Shown: positions 37,233-49,666 of the stretch, piece after piece
How the letters are laid out: the number at the start of each line of letters is the position of its first letter
How positions within the stretch are numbered: position 1 is the stretch's first letter
Assembly (NCBI RefSeq): GCF_030272615.1
Contig: NC_081409.1
Location: 529,700,291 to 529,764,290 of the forward strand
Reading direction: 5' to 3'
Length of the DNA stretch: 64,000 bases
Origin: Cryptomeria japonica
Taxonomy: Eukaryota > Streptophyta > Pinopsida > Cupressales > Cupressaceae
Position numbers and translations under genes: made by a program
The notes under the pieces: model-generated
Databases searched by the model: none
Seen by the model: only the letters and a program-made list of their open reading frames with translations
Told to the model about the DNA's origin: nothing

Positions 37233-37720
37233 CTAGCAGACAAAGCTCAACCTTTAACAAAGGTATTGAGAAACGGAGTAATATACAACTAGGATTAGCA
37301 GTGTGAACAACATCTTCAGTAGATAAAAGAGTACCTATCAAATCCACTGATATTGATGCCATCGATTTAGAGTAAACCACTAATCTTATATATCAACAAT
37401 TGATTCGTCACTGGGGGCACTTCTGGCACAACAGGATGACGATAAAAAAGAACGAGCTATTTATTACATCAGCAGGACATTGGTGTCTTATGAAATGAAC
37501 TACACAATAATAAAAAAACATGTTTGGCGTTAGTCTTTGCATCACAAAAACTGAGACACTACATGCTAGCACATTCAGTCAAGCTAGTGGCCAAAATTGA
37601 TCCACTCAAATATCTTCTCAATAAAGCAACACTTACAGGAAGATTAGCGAAATGGGTCATGATCATTACAGAGTTTGACATTAAATATGTGGAACGCAAA
37701 GCCATAAAAGGATAGGTAAA
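37233..37720 (+). pseudogene. Tat RNase H (first, retroviral-type), heavily degraded
   Basis: Follows RT with several stops and two compensating frameshifts. Recognisable pieces are LADKAQPLTKVL, the RAIYYISRTLVSYEMNY equivalent (in a shifted frame, about 37450-37505), CLALVFASQKLRHYMLAHSV and LKYLLNKATLTGRLAKWV. These are the standard order for Ty3/Gypsy RNase H, which removes RNA from the RNA-DNA hybrid. Confidence 0.85.
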
Positions 37721-37789
37721 TGTTGATCAACTTACTGAAGCTCTGCTTGAGGACACTCAACCACTACACATAAAGTTTCCCTTGTACAA

Positions 37790-38295
37790 ACAACATTGCA
37801 GAATATGAAGCTTTGGTGAATGGGATAAAACTAGTTATTGAATGGAAGGTTGCAGAATTGTATATCTATGGAGATTCTCAGCTGGTGGTTAATCAAATCA
37901 ATGATACATATCAGACTCGAGATGAGAAACCAATGCCTTACAAGAGGATGGTTGACGATCTTAAGAAGTATTTTGCTTTTGTATCATTCCAACAGATTCC
38001 TAGATTCACAAATAGAGTAGCAGATGCTATGGCTACCTTGGCATCTATACCTGAGTTACAGGAGTCCATTTTTTGCTTTGATTTCCTGGTGGAAGAGTTA
38101 TATTACCCCGCTTATGATTCTCCTGAGACCCAAATAGTTTGTTCTGTTATCAGACATGACTCATCCCGATATAACAACATCTATTCCTATCTATGCGACC
38201 AAATTATCCTTGGAAATCTTACCCGAAATGAGAAAAGAAACCTAGCTCGAAATGCTTCACGGTATGTTATCATAGCTAATGATTTATTTAGATGA
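37790..38295 (+). pseudogene. Archaeal-type RNase H (aRNH), Tat-lineage marker
   Basis: In a +1 frame relative to RT. The sequence shows AEYEALVNGIKLVIEW, LYIYGDSQLVVNQINDTY (Asp in GDS) and FTNRVADAMATLASIPEL (Asp in VADAMA), the usual pattern of plant-type RNase H folds. A second RNase H between the first one and integrase is a recognised feature of the Tat lineage. The remaining 70-80 codons lead into integrase. The frame ends at a TGA at about 38293, where Arg/Trp is likely. Confidence 0.9.
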
Positions 38296-38298
38296 TGT

Positions 38299-39424
38299 TT
38301 GGATGGTACATTGCTTAGATGTCTAAAAACTGAAGAATCCAAACGTGCATTATCAGAAGTCCATGAAGGTATTTGTGGATCTCATTCGAATGGCCTTACT
38401 TTAGCTCGGAAACTACTACGAGCTGGCTACTATTGGCCAGACGTGGAAAAAGATGCCATCCAATTTGCTAAGACTTGTGAGAAATGTCATCTTCATGGAA
38501 ATCTCATACATGCCCCGACAAGGGACCTCATACCATTTATAACACACTGGCTTTTTTCAGCAATGGGCCTTTGATCTCATTGGTCAGATATATCCTGCTT
38601 CATCCAACGGACATAAATTCATCATAACTACCATTGAGTATTTCACCAAGTGGGTAGAAGCAGTTATGCTCATTAAAGCAACCGGTAAATAAGTCGCCTT
38701 GTTCATCCTGAACTATATCATCTGCAGGTATGGGATACCTTCATCCATCGTGACTGATAATGGAGGACAGTTTAAGAATAAAGATCTGGACGAGCTTTGT
38801 GAGAAATTCAAAATAAAGCAACACTGGTTATCGGTATATTACCCTCAAGGTAATGGACAAGCTGAGGCATCTAACAAAAACCTACTGACTATCTTGCATA
38901 GAACAGTGAGAAAATTCGGGAAGGATTGGCATCTGCAGCTCAATCCTGCACTATGGGCTTACAGAACAAGTATCAAAACACCTACTGGGGATACACCTTT
39001 CTCTTTGGTGTATGGTTCCGAAGCAGTACTATCTATTGAAGTAGAAATACCATCTCTAAGAGTTTCTTTGCAAGGTCTTGTTACTGATGAAGATCATAGA
39101 ATATCTAGATTGCAAGAACTCGAATTGTTGGATGAGCGTCGGCAAGTTGCGTTTGATCATCTCAGAGTGTATCAAAAGAGAATGTCCAGAGGATATAACA
39201 AGAAAGTTAGACAAAGAGAATTTCAGGTTGGTGACCTAGTTCTGAGAGAAAATCCAAAAAATCAACAGTTTCGCGACAATAAAGGGAAGTTTGAACCCGA
39301 CTGGTTGGGTCCCTACATTGTTATTGCAGTATTCGGCTCTGGTGCCTATCAACTCTCAAACTCAGAAGGAGAACAGCTCTGTGAGCTGATTAACACCATT
39401 CACTTGAAGATATTCTTCACTTAG
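38299..39424 (+). pseudogene. Tat integrase
   Basis: The zinc-binding HHCC region has His residues in HEGICGSHSNG (about 38362-38395) and Cys in CEKCHLHG (38476-38490). The catalytic triad is Asp in WAFDLIG (38573), Asp in VTDNGGQF (38756) and Glu in GQAEASNK (38864), which gives the D,D(35)E spacing. A one-base shift near 38549 and a TAA near 38692 (GK-stop-VALF) break the frame. The C-terminal part has the GDLVLREN and GKFEPDWLGPYIV blocks found in Gypsy integrases. It would insert the cDNA into the host genome. Confidence 0.95.
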
Positions 39425-41027
39425 CATTCTTTGTGCCACCAACTTGTACAGCTGGAAAAAGTCCTAAAAAAATTTAAAATAAATTAGAAAAATAAAAATA
39501 AAATAAAATAAAATCAGAAAAATCATCAAAAGAAAAAAAAATATAAAAATAAAGAAAATGCCCTAGTGAAAACCTGGTAAAAAGGCACCTTGGTAAAAAA
39601 ATAAAATTTGAATCTCTGTCAAGCAGGTGAAAACCTGGCAAACAGGCGCCTCTTATACTCAAGCGCTCCATCTATCAATGCAATGTTGACATTTCCTGCT
39701 TTCATGCATCTTTGCTTTCGCTTGTAAATATTTTTTAGTCACTTTCGTGACATCCTGGTTCATTGGAACCCTCATGACTTGAAACTGATCAACGTCCTAG
39801 TCTTAGGTTAATTGACAGAGCACATTACATATCCTAAGCAGTACCAACCAAGTCATTTTTCCATCAATGAATCGTGGTCATCCACTCCGAGTCAGTCACT
39901 TGTCTCCTAACTACCAAAGAGTTTTTATCATTGAGTAAATAAGCAAAACAACATAATAGAAAACAATCACTAAACAGTTTGAGCTATGAATGAAAATTTT
40001 CTTTGTGTGTTGTCTTTTATATTGGTTTTTGATTATTATCCCTCTGAGTGACTCGGGGAAGTCTATTGTGACTAAGAGGAGCAAGGATTGGGGGCATAAT
40101 ATTTCTTTGTTTTCTGCTTGTAGGAATGATCCCAATGATCTGGAAACATATAAATTAGCTGGGTGTCTATGATAAGAGCCTTCACAACAAGGTGAAATCG
40201 CCTCACATACCTCGACTCCACTTGTTTGTATGCTACAGGGAGGTCCATATCATTTCTTTTTCTGTTTTGAGGGAATTTCTTTATGATGCAATTCGGGTCC
40301 CTGTGAAATCTATCCAAGGATATGAACGAAAAAAGGGTCATTGCGAACAAGATAATTAATATTGCACATTGAAAAAGAAAGGAACTCTAACCTGCCTGTT
40401 GTGTTTGTTATGCTCAGTGATGAATCTTAGGTATTTTAAATCCAGTGACTAGGTTTAGGATGCATTTTGCATATCATTTCATATATCATTTCACATATCA
40501 TTTTGCATATCATTTTGCATTTTTGTGAATTTAGAGTGATTTCAGTATGATAATAATCTCTTTATCTTTTGAATGAGCGATGAAAGCATCATCATTTCTT
40601 ACGCTATGTGGTCTATTTATCATCATTTATTCGATCGAGTACTTGTGTTTTGAGATGTTAGTTGCATACATAACATTTAATATAGCTTCATACATTTCAT
40701 TATTACTCATTGCTCATTCATTCATTTGCATATGAAAAGAACCAAAAATAGACATCCATAATCATTTGCATTACATACATTCATATTGAAAAGAAATGCA
40801 TGCATATAGAATAAAGCATATAAAAGACATCTCATAAACGAATCAACACAAGTACGATGAAGTCAAATCGGATCTCACATATATATATATATATATATCA
40901 TGTCAAGTCTAAAGGTACAAAATGATGTCAAATGACATATACAAACTCCCATTGGAGCAAGATTCGTATAGGGTACATAAAAATGGGTGTGTCTACAAAA
41001 AATATATCCGATCTACAAGAAAAATAT
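39425..41027. other. Non-coding region between integrase and the antisense PMD gene
   Basis: It contains an A-rich stretch (39470-39560), two GTGAAAACCTGG(C/T)AAA...GGC(G/A)CC motifs (about 39566 and 39625), short CATATCATTT repeats (40466-40520) and a (TA)9 run (40881-40898). Frames of 60-90 codons on both strands are unlike known proteins. Confidence 0.7.
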
Positions 41028-41219
41028 CTAGCTCTGAGCCTCTCCCTCATTGCTTGGTGGAGAAGGAGGAGCTTGATGATCGGGATCCTGTCGAGGTGCC
41101 CGAGCTCCCTTAGAACGTGTCATATACTGAGAATAAGGAATCACCTGCTGCGCTACTGGAACTGCCATGCTATATGCTGTGACATAGTAGGTTGCCCTAT
41201 TGTTCTGATGCAAAACCTC

Positions 41220-41480
41220 CTACTGGAGGGTGTCCCGCTCTGCTCTCATCGCCGCAAGCTGACGATCATGCTCTGCTCTCAACTCAGCCAACTGTCGATC
41301 TCTCTTAGCCCTCACCTCTGCAAGCTGTCGGTCTTGCTCCGCCAGCTGATTCTGAGCCACTGCCAACTGTGACTGCAGCTCTGCAAGACATGCTCTCATC
41401 AACCGTCCTGTGTCTGTCCCCTGCTCTCTTGCCGACTCTCCACCTCCATCTCCACCTCCAATACCACCCTGCACCTCCCT
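41220..41480 (-). repeat. Coiled-coil repeat at the PMD protein C-terminus
   Basis: The minus-strand frame contains successive 11-residue units of the form (E/A)(V/L/M)RA(K/E)(R/H)DRQLA, preceded by a Gln/Leu-rich LQSQLAVAQNQLAEQ stretch. It predicts a coiled coil that could serve dimerisation. The frame stops at 41220 and resumes in the same frame to 41028. Confidence 0.75.
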
Positions 41481-41782
41481 CTACTGTCGGACCTGTCTCG
41501 GAGCTACTCACTCCTCCTCAGCTCCACCCAATCTCACTCCTAATGTCCCAAGGGATCTGCCCTCACCCCTCTGTTGTCCACCCTCAGCCGGAACCCTGCT
41601 TTACTAGCACCAGGATCACCACCTATTCACCTCGAAGCCTCGACTCTTTGTCCCTATCTCTGTACCTATGCGGGGGCATCCTCCTCAACATCCTCAATAT
41701 GCAATGCCTGCTCACCCGGATTAGTAAATCTAGGAAAAGGATGCTACTGGAACCACTCTCTGTATTGGGGAAATACCCCCAC

Positions 41783-42702
41783 TGTTAGGGTTCCCACAGA
41801 TACTGAGAGGGGGGGTGAATCAGTATCTGACCGGTAATAAGATTTTCTTAAAACAGAACATGCAGAACATAAAGTAATAGTATACCAGTATGCAAGAATT
41901 AATGTAATTAATAAAACCAAAAACATCCACATGAAAAGAACACCATAACACAATATATTTAACGAGGAAACCCGGTGTGGGAAAAACCTCGGTGGGATTT
42001 GTGACCAACAATATTCACTTACTGGCCAATAAGAGAATATTACTTACAATAGGGGTCTGCACATGCAGGAAGGCCAACTGCCTAGAACACACTGTTCAAT
42101 AAGAAGTCACACTGACTTACAATGAGGATTATGCAAATCCAATGATCTGTACTGCTTTACAATAGCATCTTCAATGCCAGATTCAGTATCGGTTCTTGCT
42201 CTATTCTTTACATATACCCTTGACCTATAATTCACACATTAGGTCTGCTTAATAATTTTCTTTATGATTCTTATCCATATCCTACAAATGTCTACAATGA
42301 TCTCTTTTATATACAAGAGTCATTTTACAATTTGCCAAGTCGGCTTACAATAATAAACAAAATATTACATATCAAAAATCATGTCGGCCTCTGTGTCGGT
42401 ATACATCTTTTCTTCTGTGTCAGTGCCGGTCGGTGTAGAGTGATCTTGCTGATGTCGGTGCACTGTCTTGCTTGAATAATGCTTTGCCAGTAGAATGTCT
42501 TGCCGGTGCCATAGGATTGCAAGGTTGTCTGTGTAATACTTTGCCGGTATAATGTCTTGCCGGTACCATAGGATTGCAAGGTTGCCTGTGTAATGCTTTT
42601 CCGGTATAATGTCTTGCCGGTGCCATAGGATTGCAAGGTTGCCATCAATGACAAAACCTTCAATCACACACAATGTCTCATTGGAGTGTCCATATGCCAA
42701 CA
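41783..42702 (-). repeat. 3' LTR of element A
   Basis: Nearly identical to 47662-48584. The same TATA site lies at about 42303-42316, and the same triple tandem repeat at 42477-42650. Frames across the tandem repeat (for example 42379-42663) are repeat artefacts. Confidence 0.93.
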
Positions 42703-42861
42703 ATCTCCCCCTTTGGCATTGATGGCAACACTCATGAGAAATTTCAAAAAGATATCCAAAAATGTGTAGACCAAAAATGTTACCAAAAAAATGTGAGAAC
42801 TCCCCCTGAGCATATGATCCCTGTGTTTTGAATTTTCTCATCCTACTACTCCCCCTTTGGC
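42703..42861 (-). promoter_or_regulatory. Triplicated polypurine tracts of element A
   Basis: Minus-strand purine tracts lie at 42861-42849 (CCAAAGGGGGAGTAG), 42812-42799 (GCTCAGGGGGAGTTC) and 42716-42703 (CCAAAGGGGGAGAT). The last abuts the 3' LTR. Multiplied PPTs are a described Sirevirus trait. Element B has the same three in the same order. Confidence 0.85.
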
Positions 42862-42909
42862 ATCAATGACAAAGTTTAGTAGAGTTTGTAGTTGTACCAA
42901 TCCATAACC

Positions 42910-45900
42910 TCAACCTTGTAGTTGGGTAGTTATTATCTGAAGAAGATCTCCCAAAATTAAGTTTATACCATCCATAAACTTCTTACTGTCTTTTACTATT
43001 GTCTCAGTTCTATTTACTATACCGGTGAGATACTGCAAGTGCTCTGCCGGTGTTTTGCTTTCCTGTGTTAATGCCTCTGAGATTTCCTTCCGCAGAGATG
43101 CTAAATAGTCCAATCTTGGACTTAGTTTAGATCTCAAAATTTTTGCCTTGTTTATTATTGCCTCTTTCTCTCTTTCCAATTTGAGTAATTCTTTCTCAAA
43201 ATTTTCTATCTTCTCTTCAAAAACTGATAATGAATCAGGTGAGTTGACAAAATTGTCTGCAAGTTTATTTATCTCATCATGTGCCTTGCTTATCTTTTTG
43301 TCTACATCTACAGTCAAAAAGTTTATTTTACATGTATCTTTATACAGGTTTTTGTACTCTTTTAACAAATTACACAGTTCTAGTAGAAGGTGTCAAACTC
43401 CCTGTTACACTTCTTTATTCCTTCCTCAAAGAATTTATGTTTCTCTTTTTCTACAATTTCCTTTACAGATTCTACCTTTGTCTGCTCAAAATTTCCAAAA
43501 ATATATTTACAAAGTGTATCCAACTGTCCTAAAGAATCTTTATTGTCTATATTACAATTAGGAGCTATTGATTTCAAAAATGGGATTGAATCATCTATCG
43601 CTTTGTAAGCTTGTGAGCTATAATTAGTTATTTTCTTGATAGATTCAAGTAATACCTCAGTCACATTTGTTGACTTTGATGGTGACCCAACAAACTGAGT
43701 ACCGGTGGAAGTGACCAAGCTTGTATTGACCTCTGGTAGGTCTGTTTGTGTCTGCATTTCTTTAAGCACTGGTTTTCCTGCTTCAATTCTTACCGGCGGC
43801 ATCTATTCTGGAGCCTTTAGCTCTGTTGGTTCCTCTATTTGTGTTCCAGATTCCATCTTTTTCTCTGTATCTACTGCCGGTTGCTTTGTATTCCCTGTTA
43901 CTAGAGACTCTTTGGGTATACCTGATTTATCTGTTGTATCCTTATCTACCACTATGTTGATCTTCTGAGTATCAAAATTCACAGTATATAGGACTTCGGG
44001 ATTAGGATTATTATCCTCTGTATCCATACTCTCAGTTGTCGGTTGATCTTCAGTAGTTGTTGTTTTTACCAGTGGAGTATTAAAAGGAGGTGGGGGTAAG
44101 TTGTCTCTAATCTTGATACTTGGTGGTCCACCAACTTTACCTTTCCCTTTGTCCTTCTGATATACCTTAATGGGCTTGGGATTCCTATATTCTTCTTGTT
44201 TTTCTTTTTCAACCAAAAATATGTCCCAACCATTTTCTGTTGCCTCTGAAACCTCTATAACTCTACCTGCCATCAGTGAAATTTGCCGGTGTGCAGTGGA
44301 AAAAACTGTCTGGTTGGCCTAAGTTATCAGATCATCAATTTCTTTAGGTGAGTTTACCGGATATACTGCAAGTAGTTTTTCTATTTTAATTTTCTTATCC
44401 AATTCAATTATTCCATGCCTTCTGGCCTCAAGTCTCTTGTATAGTTCATTAGGAATTTCATTTAAGACTTGCATCAAAAACTTTTTATACATGTCCATGT
44501 GTAATATTACACTCTCCTCAACTTGCCCTTTCTCATCATCCGATAGGGTGTCATAAATTTTCCCTATGTTCTTCAGTTTACCTTCCTCTGTGATTTCATT
44601 TAACAAAATTTCTAGAGGTGCCAAGTCAGTTGTTGTCTTTTTCTTTTTCTTGGGGGTCAGCTTCTTTTTAGGTGTGACCTTTCTGACCGGAGATCTCACA
44701 GCTTGTTGCTTCTACCTTGTCCTTCTAGGTGAAGGAGTGGTTGCCAATCAGGGGTCTCTTTTCCTAACAACTCTTTTGAAAGTTGTTGGCATATCTCCTT
44801 CTGAGGAAGTACCTACCGGTGATAGATGAGCTTCAGGTTGTTGGGTTGTCAACTCATCTTCAGTTATGCCGGTTTTCTTTAATACATCTTCCTTTATGGC
44901 TTTTGCTTGTCTAGATCTTTTTCTCACAAATGCCTCAACCTTTTTCACTCTTTTCTTTGACTGAATTTGACTTTCTATTGTCTCAGCACTACCAAATACT
45001 TCTTCTTTAGGTTCATTGGGGGCTTCCAGAAGTGCTTTGGCATAAGTTTCCACTATGTGGTCATTTGTTTCATACCCCATCTCTATTACCCAGATTGTCC
45101 TAGGGATGACTGCTTCCATCCATATTTCATCCTTTTTTATTACAAAACATATATCATCCTTGTATTTGTTGACAATTTCCTATGATAGTCTAATTCTTTT
45201 GTTCATTCTGACCTTTAGTGCTTGAAAATACTCATTGATATTCTTTTCCTTGTTTTCACCCATGTTGTTGAATAAGTCTGATAATTGTTTTCCTACCGGT
45301 ATGTCAAATCCAAAATCTTTGTTGCCTATACCGGGAACCTGTTTGGTTATATGTAGCATTATGCATACAAGTAAATTTCCAAATCTAAAAATTCCTTTCT
45401 TATCCTTCTTGATTTTGGCTAAGTTATAATTCAACTCATCTTTTAACCATTCACATACATCAATTTTCACATTTTCTTTTACCATATCATGAGCACTCTT
45501 AATGCATAAACTGGAAACTGAGTTAAGTCCGTTTGCATGAGTTGCTTTGTACCCTAAAATCATGCTAACAAATCTAACATTTATATCGGCCACATCATTA
45601 ACCCTAAGAGACCTTCTGTCTAATGTTGCACCAGTTAAGTTCATTACTAGGTCATTGGAGACCTTCTTAGTCTTGTCGGGTCTGTTACCGATGGAAGGTA
45701 ACCCTGTTATTGCTTTCACAGCTTCCTTTGTAATTTTGTGAACTGAATCAAGCCAAAAGAATGAGTCATGTACCCTGCTTAAAACTATCCTAATCACTTC
45801 CTTGGGAAATTCAGGAATGCAGAGGATTTCAGTGAATCCTAGGGTTTCAACAACTTTATGTTCAGGTTTCACATTTCTGGAATTGTCACATATAATAGTC

Positions 45901-46127
45901 CTATACATGTTTTTAATTTCTTCATCACCTAATTCCTCTATGTTGCAATGAATATACATTCTAGGATCTTTTGCATAAACAACTCCTTTTGGGATTAGGA
46001 AAAAAGCACCTATATTGTCATCTTTCTTAGCTACCTCGGGAACTAGCTGAAATTCGGGCATAGGGCATTATATAACCTCGACTACTGTAGGGTTTGCTAT
46101 GAATTCAAGTGTAGAGGAGGATGCCAT
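42910..46127 (-). pseudogene. Element A ORF2: long protein of unknown function
   Basis: The start is the ATG at 46127 (MASSSTLEFIAN). One frame runs to 43380 with in-frame stops only (about 46070, 45180, 44748, about 44715, 44319, 43803); after one frameshift it ends at 42910. The N-terminal ~300 codons form a compact domain (GAFFLIPKGVVYAKDP, IRIVLSRVHDSFFWLDSVHK, ITKEAVKAITGLPSIG, FRFGNLLVCIMLHITKQVPG). A Lys-rich middle (KKKLTPKKKKK) and coiled-coil C-terminal segments follow. It matches element B ORF2 in order and at conserved positions. I do not recognise the family. In Sireviruses an env-like ORF may follow pol, so this could be its descendant. Confidence 0.85.
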
Positions 46128-46432
46128 GATGATAAATACCTTTTTCTGCCTTTGGATGGATTGATTGCTGAAGTGCTTTGCCTCTTTGCTCGAAATGCCT
46201 TAGCTCGGAAATCTTCGCGCTCTCTGAAAGTTTGAATGCTCGGTGAAGTGAAATGGAGCCAAAACTTTATTTTATAAAGTCTTTTTTGCTACCTACCACA
46301 TTAATTGCTTGCCGGTAATGTATTAGCTTAACTTTATTTGCTGGTAATGAGTGACTTTCAACTTCTTTTCTCTAACCGAGGGAATAATAGCACATGTGTC
46401 ATTAGATTGCCAAACCCTCAAGATAATTTTCT
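46128..46432 (-). other. Gap between ORF1 and ORF2 of element A
   Basis: About 300 bases without any pol motif. In an autonomous Sirevirus this is where protease, integrase, RT and RNase H would lie. The equivalent gap in element B is 445 bases. Confidence 0.75.
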
Positions 46433-47590
46433 TCAATTTGATGAAGAACTTCCTACCGGTGGAGCATTGCTCTGTCCTGCCGGTGGAGCATCACATTGTC
46501 CTGCTGGTGGAGCATTTGTTGGTTCTACTGGTGGAGGAGTATTCCCAATATTTAGATCACCTTTTCTAATCCATTGCTTTGAGAATTCTTGCTTAACCTC
46601 TTCAACCTTTTCTTTACCTTTCAAGCTAGTACTTTTGTTGTCTACCGGTGTACCTTTACTTCTACAAAATTTAGCAATATGACCAATCTTGTTACATGCA
46701 TAACAAGTTACATTATTTTTCTGAATAGCTTTCCCATAACCTATGTCGGTTTGTGTTCTGCATTGATTTGATAAATGTCCAAGTCTTCCACAAACATAAC
46801 ATCTTACATTCATTCTGCAATTTTCAGAGTTATGACCAATTTTGTTGCATTTGGAGCATTGACCAGTGGGAGGATTGATATTCTGATAATTCCTAGATCT
46901 ACATTCATTTGCCCTATGACCATATTTATTACAGTTAAAACATTTTCCATTGAATTTGTAAGTATTAGGAGATCTTACCGGTTTGTTGTGATCCTGAGTA
47001 TTTGCAATACTGGAGCTTTCTCCAACTTCAAATCCAATTCCAAAAGTGTCACCTTTGGGTTTTTGATTCTTCAATAAGGTACCAAGTTCTTCTGAGCTTT
47101 TCTTGAATTTTTCTTTGTGTTGATTTGCAGTTTCCAATTCCCTTTCCAAGATTTATTTTTGTCTCATTAGTTCATTCAAGTCATTCTGAGTATGCATCAG
47201 ATCTGTCTTCAACATGTCATTCTCATAGCTAAGTCTTGTGTTCTCATTTGCTACATCACTTAGTCTTCTGGTCAATTCTTCTTCATTCTTCTTTCTATCC
47301 TCAATCTCTTTGCAAAATCTCACAGTCATATCCTACATTTCATTTTTTGTTGTCATGATCTCTTGTTTCAATTTGCTTATCATATCATTAAGTGATTCCT
47401 TTTCATCATTCTCATTTTGCAATTTTTCACAAATTTCTCTTCTCTTATTTCTTGTAACAGTAAGATTTTCTTGAAGTGCCTGAATAATATCCTGAGCTGC
47501 TTTCAAATCATCTTCTAATTTGACATTTTTCAACTTCTCTACATCATTGTCAGTAAGAGCTCCTTCAAGTTGCTTCATCAGATTTTCCAT
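46433..47590 (-). pseudogene. Element A ORF1: coiled coil plus four CCHC zinc knuckles (Gag-like)
   Basis: The start is the ATG at 47590 (MENLMKQLEGALTDNDVEKL), shortly after the PBS. The first 150 or so codons are charged and heptad-like, predicting a long coiled coil. Stops occur at 47333 and about 47157 without frameshift. Four CCHC knuckles follow: CFNCNKYGHRANEC, CSKCNKIGHNSENC, CYVCGRLGHLSNQC and CYACNKIGHIAKFC. The C-terminus carries repeated Pro/Ala/Gly units (NAPPAGQ). The product would bind RNA as a nucleocapsid. The same layout is found in element B ORF1. Confidence 0.9.
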
Positions 47591-47647
47591 CTTTACCGAT
47601 GTCAAGATCTTCCTCAAGCTATTAGGCTTCTGAAAATAGAGGACCAA

Positions 47648-47659
47648 GCTTTGATACCA
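47648..47659 (-). promoter_or_regulatory. PBS of element A, initiator-Met tRNA type
   Basis: Minus strand TGGTATCAAAGC, one mismatch from TGGTATCAGAGC, two bases inside the 5' LTR. Confidence 0.9.
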
Positions 47660-47661
47660 AT

Positions 47662-48584
47662 TGTTAGGGTTCCCACAGATACTGAGAGGGGGGGGTGAAT
47701 CAGTATCTGACCAGTAATAAGATTTTCTTAAAACAGAACATGTAGAACATAAAGTAACAGTATACCGGTATGCAAGAATTAATGTAATTAACATAACCAA
47801 AAACATCCACATGAAAAGAACACCATAACACAAGATGTTTAACGAGGAAACCCGGTGTGGGAAAAACCTCGGTGGGATTTGTGACCCACAATATTCACTT
47901 ACTGGCCAATAAGAGAATATTACTTACAATAGGGGCCTGCACATGCAGGAAGGCCAACTGCCTAGAGCACACTGCTCAATAAGAAGTCACACTGACTTAC
48001 AATGAGGATTATGCAAATCCAATGATCTGTACTACTTTACAATAGCATCTTCAATGCCAGATTCAGTGCCGGTTCTTGCTCTGTTCTTTACATATACCCT
48101 TGACCTATAATTCGCACATTAGGTCTGCCTAATAATTTTCTTTATGATTCCTATCCATATCCTACAAATGTCTACAATGATCTCTTTTATATACAAGAGT
48201 CATTTTACAATTTGCCAAGTCGTCTTACAATAATAAACAAAATATTACATATCAAAAATCATGTCGGCCTTTGTGCCGGTATACATCTTTTCTTCTGTGC
48301 CGGTGTCGATGCCGGTGTAGAGTGATCTTGCTAATGTCGGTGCACTGTCTTGCTTGAATAATGCTTTGCTGGTAGAATGTCTTGCCGGTGCCATAGGATT
48401 GCAAGGTTGCCTATGTAATGCTTTGCTGGTATAATGTCTTGCCGGTGCCATAGGATTGCAAGGTTGCCTGTGTAATGCTTTGCCGATATAATGTCTTGCC
48501 GGTGCCATAGGATTGCAAGGTTGCCATCAATAACAAAACCTTCAATCACACACAATGTCTCATTGGAGTGTCCATATGCCAACA
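47662..48584 (-). repeat. 5' LTR of element A
   Basis: Starts (minus) at 48584 and ends at 47662 beside the PBS. A TATA site (TGTATATAAAAGAG) lies at about 48183-48196. It contains three tandem units of about 59-60 bp (48359-48530) with the word CTTGCCGGTGCCATAGG. Confidence 0.93.
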
Positions 48585-49666
48585 CCCGCATCTGCAACAT
48601 CATCCATATAATCTCATCTGAGGTGTTGTAGACTAGTCAGCTCCTGCATGGCCAAGGCATAAGATAATCGAGGAGACCATCCTTGTCTCTCCTCATCCGC
48701 GTAATGCGCATACGTTGTATACTCCTGCGAGATCCCCCGAGGTCGGCCATACTGCCTCATCACTCGAGAAATGACGAACCGCTCCACAATGGTCCGCAAT
48801 CTCTCAATAAGAGGACACGTGACAAAAAAGTCCTTGCAGACTAGCTGCCAGTCATCCCAAGGCTCCAAACCTCTATAAGGTCTCCACACTACGGCTATCA
48901 AATTGTCTAACTGTCGCCACCAAAAATTTGTCTTGCCCAGATGGGGCTACGTAATATAATCGACATACCTATATATAATTGGCTGCTCGAGCTCTCTACT
49001 ATCATCTACCACTGGTCGACAAACAGGAAGATGCTCCCAAGCCCAAACCTATAAAATATATACACCTGCGGCCATGCTCCGACCATCTCTATACATGATC
49101 TCATGCATCTCGCGATACATGTGAGCCAACAAGCAAGAACCCCAGCCAAGCCTCTGAGGGAACTCCTTCAATCTCATCAACATCCTGCCCCAACCACAAT
49201 GGAAACCCTGCTACCCTATATCTGGCATCAGGAAATAGCCTATGAAGCCTGCTAGAGCACATGCCAGAGGAAACTCCTCGGTGTATCTGCTCATCAATAT
49301 GTCCCAACTAATGGAACGGGCCAAAATTTCAGGATCTCTGAAGACATGCCTCACTGCCTGTAATCCTGGAAGGTGCCCTGAATCGTAATCCACCTTGTCC
49401 CCAGCAAAAGAGATACAGAGGATCCTATATACATCCTTGGGAGTGATAGTCAGCTCCCCCACCGGCAGATGAAAAGTGTTATGCTCTGAATGGAAACGCT
49501 CTACCAATGCCATGAGCATTCCGTGATTCACACGGATATCTGGCAAACCAAGAAGATGAGTCAAACCACATACATCAATATGAGTCTGCTCAACCTCAAA
49601 TAAATGTCGAACTAACACCGTAGTGGGAGGATAAACGCATCTAAAGAGCACAGGAGGTAATCGAAC

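Larger units (their letters stand above)
41783..48584 (-). mobile_element. Element A: Sirevirus-like non-autonomous LTR retrotransposon
   Basis: Two LTRs (41783-42702, 920 bp; 47662-48584, 923 bp) are in minus orientation. The LTR starts TGTTGGCATATGGACAC and ends GGGAACCCTAACA. Flanks are CCCAC (41778-41782) and CCCGC (48585-48589), a TSD with one mismatch. It has an initiator-Met PBS, and its PPT with the LTR start shares 29 identical bases with element B. The interior encodes a Gag-like ORF1 and a long ORF2 but no protease, integrase, RT or RNase H, so it would depend on another element. It sits inside the PMD gene. Confidence 0.93.

Noticed and set aside
42379-42663. Repetitive ORFs in the LTRs of element A (also 48245-48603)
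   Set aside because: They arise from the 59-60-bp tandem repeat in the LTRs, and the same frames occur in both LTRs.
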